Assembly (NCBI GenBank): GCA_006386115.1
Contig: VFIW01000030.1
Span: 186,001-250,000, forward strand
DNA length: 64,000 bases
From: Globisporangium splendens
Taxonomy: Eukaryota; Oomycota; Peronosporomycetes; Pythiales; Pythiaceae
Reading direction: 5' to 3'
This document shows positions 31,101-42,350 of this stretch, in pieces; the stretch's first letter is position 1, and every line of letters begins with the position of its first letter. Both the position numbers and the translations under genes were made by a program. The notes under the pieces are model-generated. The model ran no database searches and was not told the origin of the DNA. It saw nothing but the letters and a program-made list of their open reading frames with translations.

Positions 31101-34070
31101 ACCCTGCAGACTTACTGTTCGTGATGCTTGGAGTACTCGCTTCGGCAAATACATCATGGACGCTTCGGTAACTTCCAAGCGGGGAGAGAACTTCTTCCCC
31201 GTACACTTCTCCTGGTCCTAGATGGCACAAGAACAGCGATCCAGCAGCTCGATCGTGGCCCAGTGATGCGGTCCCTGTTCCTCGGCGAACGTCCAGCTTC
31301 TGCTGCAGTTTAGCTTTTGATGCAGCAAACTGTAGTAACAGACTGGGCCGACTTTGTCGTCGCTCCTTCAAGATTTCAGATTTTGGTGACGAGGACTCTG
31401 CTTTCGGCTCTGGTTCTTCAATTACCGTCGGGATTCCTGTTTTGAGAAGCCGTTCTTCATTCACTGCGGCTAGAACCGAATCGAGAAACAAGCCTGATCC
31501 ACCCACCACTCCTGAAATGCGCGTAATTTTACTGCGTATAATCTTCCTCTTCGCGAACGCGTCCTGACGACTGCCAATTCGACCGCGTGTGTGAGCACCT
31601 GCTTCCTTGTACAGTTGTTGGGACGTCGTGGAGTAGTTGCTGGTCACGCTGCGCTCGAACATGAGACTCCGTACCGAGCGTTGACTCGCATCAAGCACTG
31701 ACGACGCGTCGTCGCTCGAGCGAATATACAAGGTTAGCTTTCCAGACAAGACAATGATCAAGTGGTCGAGCTCATCGCTGAATCGTATGAGTCGCTCTCC
31801 AGGCGCGACGGAGATGCAACGCATGCCGCGCACAAGTTGCTGCAACTTTAGCGGTGAGCGTGTGAGCCAAGGCAGCGACGTGTGCTCGATTGCCTTCATC
31901 AACGCAGGATGCAACGTCGTTGGGTTGTGCTGAGTGGCAATTGATCGAAGTGATCCTGGAGGGGACGTCAGTCCGTTTGCCTCTGATTTCGAATGCGACG
32001 CATGCGAATCCCCCAGAGTGAGAGGCAGATTGAACTTGGTCAAATCGATCACAGGACTGTGAATCTCCAGCAGTTGCATGTACGCCGTCTCGTCGAGAAC
32101 CAAGCACTCGCAATTCGTCTGGGCGACAACAGTAGCTGGGCACATGGTGCCATCCAGTAACACTCCTGTGCGAAATGCATTGTGGGCATGGAGAGTCTGG
32201 ATATGGATGCCGTGCATCGCGGCTCGGTGTTTCGCCATCGCAGCAGCACGGTTCGTGCTCATGTCGACTTCCCCGTCGGCTACAAAATCTTCCGGATTCG
32301 TTTGGCTGCCACGAAAGCTACTATACCGGCAAAAAGTGTGCTTTTGGAACATCTCGAGCGTTGTCGACATGTGCTCGAGACTGTAGAACGAAACGAAACC
32401 AGCGAGAATCACGACGATGTATTGACTTTCCTCGCTCTCGTGGAAGAGTACATCCCCAGCTTGCTTGTGCACGACCGAGGCGTGTCTCAGTATTTCTGCG
32501 AGGATGAAACGCGGGAGAAATGGGAAGATCCCCATTCTTTTCAGCAAGATCGCGACTTCGTCAAGTGCTCGGATGTGTTTGACCTCGAGTTCTGTCTCTG
32601 ACGTATCCGTGGACGCTAGAATCAGAGACTGGCGGCGGTTTGCGCTCGTGCTAGGTTTAATTCGCTTGTCCACATAGAATGCACGTCCACTCAAGTCTTC
32701 GAGTCGAGTAAACAGACTCCCAGCGCTGAAAATCGTATCAATAAAGAGTGGCACGAGCCACCGCTCAAATACAACCTTCGGGATGGCGAGCAGGAGAGTG
32801 CCAGCTTCTACATACATGACTTTGGACGCAGTAGTACGATGTTCGACCAGCTCCACAGCGCCAAATATATCGCCAGGCATGAATTGCTCCAGTCCGTCCT
32901 GCTCCAGGGAACTCGTAGCTGCTGCCACTGCGCTTCTCAGAGGCAGTTTATCGCTGGACTGTCCACTTTTTGATGTCGCAAGAGAAAGCGTCCGCAATGT
33001 CCCATGGACGACGATATAAGCGCTTGTGATCTCTTCCCCATCGCCCAGAAATTGACCGTAAGCGGTGTAGTGGTGAAGCTCCATGGCATGACACAGTCAC
33101 TCTGTTACAAGCGGAGGGAACTGGAACATCACCTTTGAGAGTTTGGAATCCGCGAGCATGCGCCTTGCAAGCTCTCCCAAGTCATTCGCGTCGCGATCTA
33201 GTTTGTTCGCTTGAGCAAAGAACCGAGACGCCCAATCTCGAAACTCCCTGCAAACCGGGCCGACGATGCGATGGAAGAAAGTGGACAATATGAGAGACTC
33301 ACGCGATCCTCGCGCAGATGATCCTGATAAAACTCTTTTGTGATCCACATGATCTCCGTCCCAGCGTCTCCAGCGATCACGCGAATGGGGACACTGGTTG
33401 TCGTGAGCTGGGAACCGGGATAGAACGTATCTAGCGCAAGGCCAATCATTTGATCTCCAGACGTTTGTTCACGACGAAGTACAGCAAGCGGAAGCTTGTG
33501 CAGAAGTGACAATTTTCCATCTCGTGCGCTATCAGAGACCGCATTTGGGCTTCCTTCGTGATCACTCTCTCCGACCAATTCTTGCAAGCTGGCTTCGTCT
33601 CCATCCCAGAACACGTCAAGTCGGCCCGAGAGAACGATCACAAATGCATCAACCTGCCCCTCGGTCGAACCAGTGTCGTCGCTGTCGCAAGGGTCGAGCT
33701 CTTCGCCCTCATTCATCTGGCGATGTGGGGTTATCTGTAGCAGTTTGCTTTTTGCGTATTCAGAGAGCTGGGAGCAAATGCCAAGGTGCGCGAGATCAGA
33801 TTGCGAGATATCCTGTTCGCACAAAATTCAATGCAAACGAAGAAGGACGGTGAGCGATTACCAAACGTCAGTACTCTATTGCTGTCAACAGCTACAACGT
33901 GTCTACGGCTCGGTACCTTTGCGTACAGGGCTCCTTTTTCGAATGTGAATGCGAACCGTTACCGCATGCGGTCGAGTGTATCCTGTTTGATAACCACATG
34001 ACTAGAGTCAGTCTCGTGGACGGAGAGAAGGCTGCGTTTTAGCAAATCCTGGATGCATCACGCAAGTGCT
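28200..34070 (-). CDS. Giant protein with at least six cyclic-nucleotide-binding folds
   Basis: Spliced minus-strand gene. Exons near 34070-33960 and 33950-33890 (LKRSLLSVHETDSSHV; FEKGALYAKVPSRRHV) lead into 33830-33304, then 33245-33133, 33078 to about 30230, and about 30180 to 28250. cNMP-like folds: FVIVLSGRLDVFWDGDE; YIVVHGTLRTL with GDIFGAVELVEHRTTA; GDVLFHESEESQYIVVILAG; GERLIRFSDELDHLIIVLSG with GEVYGEEVL; RYYILLSGRIGLF with GDGFGEFEILVPEFSRSIAA; and FFSRLELEKIACLYH completed across an intron by LLKEGVCSIRQRVV. An in-frame TGA at 33099-33097 falls in a 54-base GT-AG intron (33132-33079). The C-terminal third is S/P-rich and ends in a PH-like piece (KQGFMGMI, RRRFYALVGNALFEYSED). No kinase or channel segment seen. 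Start and last exon are approximate. Confidence 0.7.
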
Positions 34071-35572
34071 GAGGCACCGACCATTTTGATTGCAAGTGCG
34101 CGCGTGTTTTTTTGTGCGTGCTACGTATGCCCTCGCAAGAGAGAAATCATAGAAAAGGTGGAAATGTGAGTCCACTCATCGCAGCCGCCGTAGTGGAATC
34201 GAGGACGCAAAGTCATCATTGCGCACAATTCCTCTGCGTCGATACTGCGGTTCCCGATCGGTTGCTGTTTCCTTGAGTGCGCGTCCTTGCAGCAGATCGT
34301 CAAAGCCACACAGTGCTGATACAAACACCCACAAAGATAAGATGTGCATGAAGGGAAACCGCGTGAGCTTTTACGACCAGTGCGCCATTTCCGTGAAAGT
34401 CTGGCATTTAAGACGCACCGCCATTTGAGTACGCCGCCTGGGATTCGCCAAAGTCGATCAGCACGCCGTGACGTCTCGTCTGCCTAGCATTCCAGACTTG
34501 GAAACTCTCGCTCGCGTTCGGGCGCTGGCTGAACGCTTTATTGAAATACCCACAGAGCGACCCATCGATCTACTTTTTCCAACACGGAATTCAAAGAGCA
34601 GAGCACACCGAGGTGTCAGTAACGCGCATTCTGGAATCAGCGCGAGTGGGGGAAGAAAGGGAAAGACAACGGGTGGTTCGCACAATGACAAATGCACTCG
34701 AGTCTTCATTCACGGGCTCTTCCTATTGCAAAAGCAGAGATGGTTGGGTTTTGGAAAACGTGAAAACGACGGAATGCAGGGTTCGAAATGGTGAGACCGT
34801 ACTTGATAACAAAGGATGTCGCCATCATTGAGATTCTAACAAGATGTCGTTGTAGGGTGGGACGTGGATGTTGAGCAAGCAGAACGGCCCTGCAAATATA
34901 ACATAAGACGATGATGACACGTACCAGTAGCGTCGCTTCCGTCGCGATATCTGCCGAAGACGAGATAAGACGGGACAAAACGATGAGTTGGTGACGAAGA
35001 GAAGAAGACAATTGACAAATGACACGCATTCGTACAATGTAATGCTGGAAGCACCACGGCCGAGAATACTTCCAGATTCGAGAGGTACTGCTGAATTACG
35101 AGAAGATCGAAATCGGTTCGAAAGCGAACGCTATGTGCTCAACAATGCTGATGTTAAGGATTGTACGAAACACCGAATTCACAGACGACTGAAGTGACAG
35201 ATACGTTACGGTCTCTCAAGCGCGCGCAGCAACAGCTTCTTGCGAAGCTCTGCGATTACTGGCGCCTCAGTTTGGCCAGCCACAGATACCGAAAACGGCG
35301 AAGGCACAGCCGTCGACGGCGAAAGCGGACGCAGCGATGACGACGACGGCAGGCGAAACGACTTGGAGAAGCGCGGAGCCATTTACAGTCGAACAGTGAA
35401 AGCAGCTACTGCAAGGCAGCAAGAGGAAGCGAGAATTGGCCAGGTGGAGCCGGGCTAACCTCAGCTATCTTTTCGATCAATACTACGAATCGCAAAAGAC
35501 AAAAGTGTGAGTCTTTTCGAGAGAAAGAAAGACCGATGGAGAAGCGGCAAGCGAGCTATTAATACGAAAAGA
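34071..35572. other. Unassigned 1.5 kb between cNMP-fold gene and GH1 copy
   Basis: Several plus-strand stretches look weakly coding but have no ATG or clear splice structure: about 34444-34700 (PSIPDLETLARVRALAERFI, EIPTERPIDLLFPTRN), 35045-35197, and 35180-35400 (TLRSLKRAQQQLLAKL). They may be a decayed gene. No family recognised. The right end contains the 3' flank of the truncated GH1 copy. Confidence 0.3.
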
Positions 35573-37291
35573 TCACTTTATTTGCACCACAGCAGCAGCC
35601 ACGAGACACGCTCCGATGACCGGTAACCCGAATTGGAACGAGGAGCTCGAACTGGTAGCGGCGTACGACTCGGCAACGGCTCCCAGCGTCACTGCGGCCA
35701 CTCCACTGGTAGTGACGCTGGTGTTGTCCAAGCACTTGGTCTTTGCGACCTGCGAGTACCACTTGGCCGCGGTTCGAGGAATACGAGCCAAGTCGGTGGA
35801 CTTTGGCGTGTATCCCTCCTTTGAGCCCGTCTGCGATGTGAAGTTGACATAGTAGAGACCAAATCGATGGCTGAAGGACCCCCACTCGTAGTTGTCCATA
35901 AATGACCACGCAGTGTACCCAATGACAGGAATCTGGAATTCGTAGATCGCCTTGTGCACTTGCTCGACGTGGGTCTGGAAGTACGAGAGCTGCCCAGCAT
36001 CCTCGATAGTCTCGTCGCCACAATGGCCATTCTCTGTGAGTAAAATCTCGGCTTTCGGGTCTTTGGCGTGCATCCACTTGATCGTGTCCAAGTATCCGAC
36101 AGGGTACGGAGTGAAAAACGTGCAATAGCTGATACCTGATTCAGGGTTAAATGCTGGCAAGAGAGAACCATCTGGGAGGCGGTTGTCGTCGACTCCGAGA
36201 TCTTTAGCCCATTGTGAGTTACCTTCGCCGCAACGTACAGTCGACTGCTCGGTGCTGCAGTCGGTGCCAGCTCTGGACGAGTAGTAGTTGAGCATGAAGA
36301 GATCGTACGAGCCTTTCAGAAGCGCAGCTTCGTCGGTCGTGAACTCAGGCAGCCTGTTACCAGCGCGCTCACGCATCGTGACTGGGTAGTGACCCGTCAC
36401 AATAGGAAGCAGGAACCATCCGAGGAAAAAATCAGACTTGCGATCGGCTGCCGCCACATCGAGAGCATCATTTGGGTTAAGTGGGTACGTGTGGTCGGCG
36501 CAAAGTACAATACTGATACGCGCCGTCTTACGGATGATGCCCTGCTTCTTCAATGCTCGGAAGTGCTGCGCCGCAGCGGCGTGCGAGAGCAGCACGTGAT
36601 GCCCGACAACATACTCGTAGCCGGCGTATCCAGGAGCGTGCAAACCAGCGCCGTATCCCATCAGGACGAACGAGTATGGTTCATTGAATGTCGACCACAT
36701 GTCGACCTTGGAGCCGAACTCGGTGAACATCAGCTCGGCGTACTGCACGAAATGGTCGATGATCTGACGGTTGATCCAGCCCTGCGGACTCAACTCCGTG
36801 TGCAGCTCTGACGGTAGATCCCAATGGTACAGCGTCAGGATCGGCACGATCTCCTGGCGCAAGAGCTCATCGATGAGCGCGTGGTAGAAGGCGATGCCGG
36901 GCTTATTCTTCTTCATTCGCTGCGTCTTGGAGTCCCAGTTCATGACGCGCGACCACGAGATGGAGAAGCGGAACGAGTCGAGGTTGGTGTCTTTCATGAG
37001 CTGGATGTCGTCACGGTATCGGTGCAGGAAATCGTCGGCGACGTTGGCGCATGCGAGTCCCGGTTGCGCGCGGCAGAAGTCGTCCCAGATGGACGGCGTG
37101 CGACCGGTTTCATTCCAAGCGCCTTCGACCTGGTATGAGGCCGTGGCCGATCCGAAGAGGAAGTCCTTGGGGAAGCATCGATCAGCAGTACTAGTACTGG
37201 CGGTGGACGAGAGGGAACGGACGTCAGACGTAGCTGCGGTTGCAGCGAACCCAGCAAAGAGTACCCCGATGACAGCACGGAAGCCCACCAT
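35573..37291 (-). CDS. GH1 beta-glucosidase, left copy with truncated tail
   Basis: 572 residues from MVGFRAVIGVLFAGFAATA, a signal peptide. Glycoside hydrolase family 1 hallmarks: FLFGSATASYQVEGAWNE near the start, acid/base glutamate in WSTFNEPYSF, nucleophile glutamate in ILLTENGHCGD, and GYTAWSFMDNYEW near the end of the barrel. It hydrolyses beta-glucosides, probably outside the cell. Within the inverted repeat it differs from the right copy by one residue (R versus Q in SFSHxFGLYY). Homology stops inside the C-terminal hydrophobic segment, so the protein ends AAAVVQIK instead of having a full membrane helix and basic tail. A longer upstream frame to 37447 is rejected because the right copy shares only the 37291 ATG context. 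Confidence 0.9.
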   Translation of the reverse strand: MVGFRAVIGVLFAGFAATAATSDVRSLSSTASTSTADRCFPKDFLFGSATASYQVEGAWNETGRTPSIWDDFCRAQPGLACANVADDFLHRYRDDIQLMKDTNLDSFRFSISWSRVMNWDSKTQRMKKNKPGIAFYHALIDELLRQEIVPILTLYHWDLPSELHTELSPQGWINRQIIDHFVQYAELMFTEFGSKVDMWSTFNEPYSFVLMGYGAGLHAPGYAGYEYVVGHHVLLSHAAAAQHFRALKKQGIIRKTARISIVLCADHTYPLNPNDALDVAAADRKSDFFLGWFLLPIVTGHYPVTMRERAGNRLPEFTTDEAALLKGSYDLFMLNYYSSRAGTDCSTEQSTVRCGEGNSQWAKDLGVDDNRLPDGSLLPAFNPESGISYCTFFTPYPVGYLDTIKWMHAKDPKAEILLTENGHCGDETIEDAGQLSYFQTHVEQVHKAIYEFQIPVIGYTAWSFMDNYEWGSFSHRFGLYYVNFTSQTGSKEGYTPKSTDLARIPRTAAKWYSQVAKTKCLDNTSVTTSGVAAVTLGAVAESYAATSSSSSFQFGLPVIGACLVAAAVVQIK

Positions 37292-37346
37292 GTTCAAGTG
37301 TCTGGTATGGGTGGACGTGAGTGGTATCTGGCAGATTGGGGAATGA
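35585..37346. repeat. Left arm of 1.76 kb inverted repeat
   Basis: Reverse complement of 38854-40615. Only one coding difference and one near the outer end (37340 region) were seen by eye. The left breakpoint lies inside the last hydrophobic segment of the GH1 gene; the other lies ~50 bases upstream of its ATG. Confidence 0.9.
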
Positions 37347-38853
37347 CAAGCGCCACAGTCTAGCACAGGTGACCGAGCATGAACAGCACGAGCTCCATCC
37401 AGCAGCTCAAAGCAAATGTCGTGCCGTCTCGAGCCGCTCCATGCCAATCAATCCGTCCATCTTGACCTGCGTCTCCAACAATACCAATCTTCTCAACCAC
37501 GTCAAGCACCAGCATCCATCGTGTGAATCTGTGACCCAATACGCCAACCGCGATCGCAACGCGCGACAGCAACGATTGGTTGCGAACGCACATCGGACAT
37601 CTACCGATGGTGTGAGTGGATCGTGATGGAGTACTTGCCGTTTAGCTTCTGCAAGCGGCGATTGACACGCGTAAACCCGCGTTGTCGTCTATCACTCAGG
37701 ATACCTGCTTTCCTACTTTGAGAAAATTCAGCAGGTTACAGAGGCTCTCGTCGCAGAAATCTTGCCCACCACGTTTGGTCTTGCCATTGACTGAAGGATA
37801 AATAGTGCGCGGCATTATATTGCGGTGTTTGCAGTGTTTGTGGTGTTTGATGATCCAAATACGGGTATCACTGCCGGTTCTATCGGGTTACTGAGTATTT
37901 CGATGAATTGGACTGCAATACGCAACACTTTCTCTTACTCTCATTCTGTCTGCTGGAAGACAAAAACGACCCGAGTGCCCAGGGTCACAAAGACGCTGTA
38001 ACGATCTACTCTTACGCTATCAACTGCGCGTTGTCCGTTTGACTAGGTCGGCAAATGGAAAGCCGCTTTCTCCCCCACGCTGAGGTCGGCAACTACCCTG
38101 CGCAGGAGAGCGCACTCGTCACACCTCAGAGCCGCTCTCGGCAGCAGAGCGTACCGTGGTCGCTCGACTTTGATTAACCGATCGACCAAGCGAGGACGAC
38201 GACTCGAGCACTCCAATTGACTCCTTTGTCTCTTCTGCCTTTAAGAGGTGCAGGACCACAAAGCACTCGCACTCCTTGGACGTTCCATTCTAAGGCAATG
38301 ACCACCTAGTCAACCACATATGGGCAGTCGATATCCTTGACCCTGATCAGCTGCTGGGTTGGTTGCAAACTTGATCACTCGGTCTGATCAAAGCCAGGCT
38401 TTGCTGCATAATGCGTTTGTCTTCAACGAGATTTCCTTGATTGGTGGGCACAATAAGCGCCTATCAAGATGCTATTTCAATAGAGGAGCGGAGCAGAATG
38501 GCGGAGGGAGGTTGAAGTTTGGCTCGGTGCTGTGATGCATCATTCCTACTTCAAACACCTTCAGGACGCAGGATTATCAGGGAAGTGGATGCTGCGACCT
38601 GATTATTGATGCTGATTGGCACTGCGGTTAGGGAAAAGTGCGTGTCAAAGTGACCATGTTGTTCGGAGTGATGTGATATCAGCTCAAAACCAATCAGTCC
38701 ATAAAACAGGCGAGCGCAAACCAAGACTGCTTCTCCTGTTGCTCGAGCGGGGAATGAAACGACTCATTGGTGAATGGTACAGGAAGAGAATGAAGCATGG
38801 GGATGTGGAATCTTCGTGGACCTCTCGACCAGAGAGAACCAACTGCTTACGGA
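37347..38853. other. 1.5 kb spacer between the GH1 inverted copies
   Basis: Divergent promoter region for two head-to-head GH1 genes. No supported gene; longest open stretches lack motifs. The unique sequence starts ~50 bases upstream of each ATG, so the two copies share almost no promoter sequence. Confidence 0.6.
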
Positions 38854-40615
38854 TCATTCTCCAATCTGCCAGATACCACTCACGTCCACCCATACCAGAC
38901 ACTTGAACATGGTGGGCTTCCGTGCTGTCATCGGGGTACTCTTTGCTGGGTTCGCTGCAACCGCAGCTACGTCTGACGTCCGTTCCCTCTCGTCCACCGC
39001 CAGTACTAGTACTGCTGATCGATGCTTCCCCAAGGACTTCCTCTTCGGATCGGCCACGGCCTCATACCAGGTCGAAGGCGCTTGGAATGAAACCGGTCGC
39101 ACGCCGTCCATCTGGGACGACTTCTGCCGCGCGCAACCGGGACTCGCATGCGCCAACGTCGCCGACGATTTCCTGCACCGATACCGTGACGACATCCAGC
39201 TCATGAAAGACACCAACCTCGACTCGTTCCGCTTCTCCATCTCGTGGTCGCGCGTCATGAACTGGGACTCCAAGACGCAGCGAATGAAGAAGAATAAGCC
39301 CGGCATCGCCTTCTACCACGCGCTCATCGATGAGCTCTTGCGCCAGGAGATCGTGCCGATCCTGACGCTGTACCATTGGGATCTACCGTCAGAGCTGCAC
39401 ACGGAGTTGAGTCCGCAGGGCTGGATCAACCGTCAGATCATCGACCATTTCGTGCAGTACGCCGAGCTGATGTTCACCGAGTTCGGCTCCAAGGTCGACA
39501 TGTGGTCGACATTCAATGAACCATACTCGTTCGTCCTGATGGGATACGGCGCTGGTTTGCACGCTCCTGGATACGCCGGCTACGAGTATGTTGTCGGGCA
39601 TCACGTGCTGCTCTCGCACGCCGCTGCGGCGCAGCACTTCCGAGCATTGAAGAAGCAGGGCATCATCCGTAAGACGGCGCGTATCAGTATTGTACTTTGC
39701 GCCGACCACACGTACCCACTTAACCCAAATGATGCTCTCGATGTGGCGGCAGCCGATCGCAAGTCTGATTTTTTCCTCGGATGGTTCCTGCTTCCTATTG
39801 TGACGGGTCACTACCCAGTCACGATGCGTGAGCGCGCTGGTAACAGGCTGCCTGAGTTCACGACCGACGAAGCTGCGCTTCTGAAAGGCTCGTACGATCT
39901 CTTCATGCTCAACTACTACTCGTCCAGAGCTGGCACCGACTGCAGCACCGAGCAGTCGACTGTACGTTGCGGCGAAGGTAACTCACAATGGGCTAAAGAT
40001 CTCGGAGTCGACGACAACCGCCTCCCAGATGGTTCTCTCTTGCCAGCATTTAACCCTGAATCAGGTATCAGCTATTGCACGTTTTTCACTCCGTACCCTG
40101 TCGGATACTTGGACACGATCAAGTGGATGCACGCCAAAGACCCGAAAGCCGAGATTTTACTCACAGAGAATGGCCATTGTGGCGACGAGACTATCGAGGA
40201 TGCTGGGCAGCTCTCGTACTTCCAGACCCACGTCGAGCAAGTGCACAAGGCGATCTACGAATTCCAGATTCCTGTCATTGGGTACACTGCGTGGTCATTT
40301 ATGGACAACTACGAGTGGGGGTCCTTCAGCCATCAATTTGGTCTCTACTATGTCAACTTCACATCGCAGACGGGCTCAAAGGAGGGATACACGCCAAAGT
40401 CCACCGACTTGGCTCGTATTCCTCGAACCGCGGCCAAGTGGTACTCGCAGGTCGCAAAGACCAAGTGCTTGGACAACACCAGCGTCACTACCAGTGGAGT
40501 GGCCGCAGTGACGCTGGGAGCCGTTGCCGAGTCGTACGCCGCTACCAGTTCGAGCTCCTCGTTCCAATTCGGGTTACCGGTCATCGGAGCGTGTCTCGTG
40601 GCTGCTGCTGTGGTG
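38854..40615. repeat. Right arm of 1.76 kb inverted repeat
   Basis: Partner of 35585-37346. It contains the whole GH1 coding region except the last ~29 codons. Confidence 0.9.
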
Positions 40616-40702
40616 GTCGCTATCTGGCGCAAGACGAAGCAGCATGGTCGTCGTCATGCTGGTGCCTCCAGTGAGGGCTCGTCGCTTCTGTCGTCTAACT
40701 GA
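38909..40702 (+). CDS. GH1 beta-glucosidase, full-length membrane-anchored copy
   Basis: 597 residues, same start and signal peptide as the left copy. Catalytic acid/base WSTFNEPYSF and nucleophile ILLTENGHCGD are both present. After a serine-rich stalk the C-terminus has a hydrophobic helix (LPVIGACLVAAAVVVAIW) and a basic cytosolic tail (RKTKQHGRRHAG ... SLLSSN), so this copy is predicted to be a type I membrane protein with an extracellular catalytic domain. Plausible roles are digestion of plant beta-glucosides or wall oligosaccharides; the substrate cannot be told from sequence. This copy is the likely ancestor because its C-terminus is complete. Confidence 0.93.
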   Translation: MVGFRAVIGVLFAGFAATAATSDVRSLSSTASTSTADRCFPKDFLFGSATASYQVEGAWNETGRTPSIWDDFCRAQPGLACANVADDFLHRYRDDIQLMKDTNLDSFRFSISWSRVMNWDSKTQRMKKNKPGIAFYHALIDELLRQEIVPILTLYHWDLPSELHTELSPQGWINRQIIDHFVQYAELMFTEFGSKVDMWSTFNEPYSFVLMGYGAGLHAPGYAGYEYVVGHHVLLSHAAAAQHFRALKKQGIIRKTARISIVLCADHTYPLNPNDALDVAAADRKSDFFLGWFLLPIVTGHYPVTMRERAGNRLPEFTTDEAALLKGSYDLFMLNYYSSRAGTDCSTEQSTVRCGEGNSQWAKDLGVDDNRLPDGSLLPAFNPESGISYCTFFTPYPVGYLDTIKWMHAKDPKAEILLTENGHCGDETIEDAGQLSYFQTHVEQVHKAIYEFQIPVIGYTAWSFMDNYEWGSFSHQFGLYYVNFTSQTGSKEGYTPKSTDLARIPRTAAKWYSQVAKTKCLDNTSVTTSGVAAVTLGAVAESYAATSSSSSFQFGLPVIGACLVAAAVVVAIWRKTKQHGRRHAGASSEGSSLLSSN

Positions 40703-42047
40703 GAACGAGCCTGCACATGACAAGGGAAAACCTTTGCATTATGGATAGGATAGTATGAAGTCACCATGGTTTGTCTCGCGACTCTGTGGTGGTAGGTGCC
40801 ATACCAAGTGGTGCATGGAAGTCCCTCTATTACGTCTCATGCAAGCAAATACAGTCAGCATCTCATTTCGCAGTCTCCTGGCCAGTGCCTCTTTTTGTGT
40901 TTATCTTCCCTGGTATTTTTGGCATTCTCTCTTTCTCTAACACTGGCAACAACGAGACGTGGACACTGGCATTTGTTTCTCCAACAATTCAATGAGCGTC
41001 TCTTTTCAGTCGCGAAAAAATTCGTCGACACTTATCCACCAAGTTGAATAAATTCAATAATTGCTTTTTTCCTTGGCCGCGGAGTGACTAAATCTTACAA
41101 TGAATATTTCTCCGTTCGAAAGCCAAGTTGATGGCGGCACTGCAATCAACTGTTCTTTCGCTCTCATTGGAGCACCGACACAAGACATTGACAATCGTGC
41201 TGCGCATTTACCGGCAGTTTTGGTGGACTGACCGCCGACAGTGGGTATTCGTCACATTTGCACGACCCGACGCACAAGCGATATTCACGAAAGATCTTCT
41301 TATCCCGTCGTCGCCCATCGTTTTCGATCTTGCTCCTGAGGCTGTGCCGTCGCAACCGTAGCAGATCGCATGCTGGTACCGGCACCGCAAGCAAGAGGCT
41401 GAGTCTCTGCACAATGAAGTTAAGATTGTTGCGCTCAAAACACAAGTGGCTCTCCTGCAGCGCGCTCTTTTCGAGCACAGACGTGCGCCACCACCACGAG
41501 AACGTGTGGCTGAGGAGCACGGTACACAAGGCGAAGCTTTCAAAACGAGGCACGATGACGACTCGGATATAGTCGAGTTGGTATTTCTATCTCTAGTGTG
41601 TGTGCTTTGTTGCGTGACGCACTGGACGATAACGCCGCAAAAGCAAGTGCGCGCTAATTCGACGACAATATTGAGGAGTTCTCGCCGTTTCTGTCGGTCC
41701 TTGGTTCACACACACACAAATCACTCCTTCGACTCGACAAAAATGATATGAGCAACTGATTGGACAAAAATAGGGATCGTGTGAAAAAGGATCAGGGGAT
41801 AGGGCTCAGAAGTCGAGCATGAAAACGACATTGGTCTTCATATCAGTGCTCACTGTGGTAAAAGTCAAGCTGTTGCAATGCTCAAACACAAGTTTTGCAT
41901 GCATTAGTCCAGAATCAAAACGTATATTCTCCGTTGAATGCGCGAGTCCGCATGTGTTGGCGCAGCGAGCTTTTGTTTTTGCGTGGCCGATTGCAAATCG
42001 AATATTTGACGTCAACAAAATTGAGCCAGTGTAACGCCGACGAACAG
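40703..42047 (+). other. 3' flank of GH1 plus a broken coiled-coil frame
   Basis: Between 41200 and 41580 the plus strand encodes WVFVTFARPDAQAIFTKDLL, an in-frame TAG at 41359-41361, then CWYRHRKQEAESLHNEVKIV and ALKTQVALLQRALFEHRR. The second part is basic followed by leucine heptads, somewhat bZIP-like, but too degraded to name. Nothing else is recognised in this stretch. Confidence 0.3.
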
Positions 42048-42350
42048 TGTAACGGGATTGCCCGTTACACGGCACACACGAGCATTGAGGAAGCGCAGGT
42101 GAGAAGAAGGGCTCAGCGGTAACACTGTGTCCAGAGAGAAGAGAGGGAGCTTTGCGCGCTAACGTGCAAATTGAGAAGTGAATTAGAATATAAAGTGCTA
42201 ACATGCAATCGCTCTGACTGAAACCTGCGATGTCTATCATTGGCAGACAGTCGGGTGTCCAGTCCGACTAACATCCAATGGGACTAAATCTCAACGGCCC
42301 GGTCCTGTTGGCTAATATGCAAGTGGCTGCGCACAGTGTTCATGAGTGAC
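42048..42350 (+). repeat. LTR-like relic beginning with a palindrome
   Basis: Starts with a perfect palindrome (42048-42069, TGTAACGGG ... CCCGTTACA), then a ~65-base stretch (AGGAAGCGCAGGTGAG, GGGCTCAGCGGTAAC) that recurs at 57654-57736. The TG start and palindrome are like the ends of the window's Ty3 LTRs. The right end is not defined. Confidence 0.45.

Noticed and set aside
33097..33099. In-frame TGA followed by CTG between two cNMP-fold segments, a possible readthrough or selenocysteine codon
   Set aside because: A GT-AG pair 54 bases apart (33132-33079) removes the TGA, keeps the frame and leaves the fold core intact; short introns are common in this window.
36389..36811. Long open frames opposite the GH1 genes
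   Set aside because: They occur identically in both arms only because the arms are identical, have no motifs, and are explained as shadows of a strongly biased coding strand.
37292..37447. Upstream extension of the left GH1 protein
   Set aside because: It adds non-signal-peptide sequence ahead of a clear signal peptide and is not shared with the right copy beyond ~50 bases.
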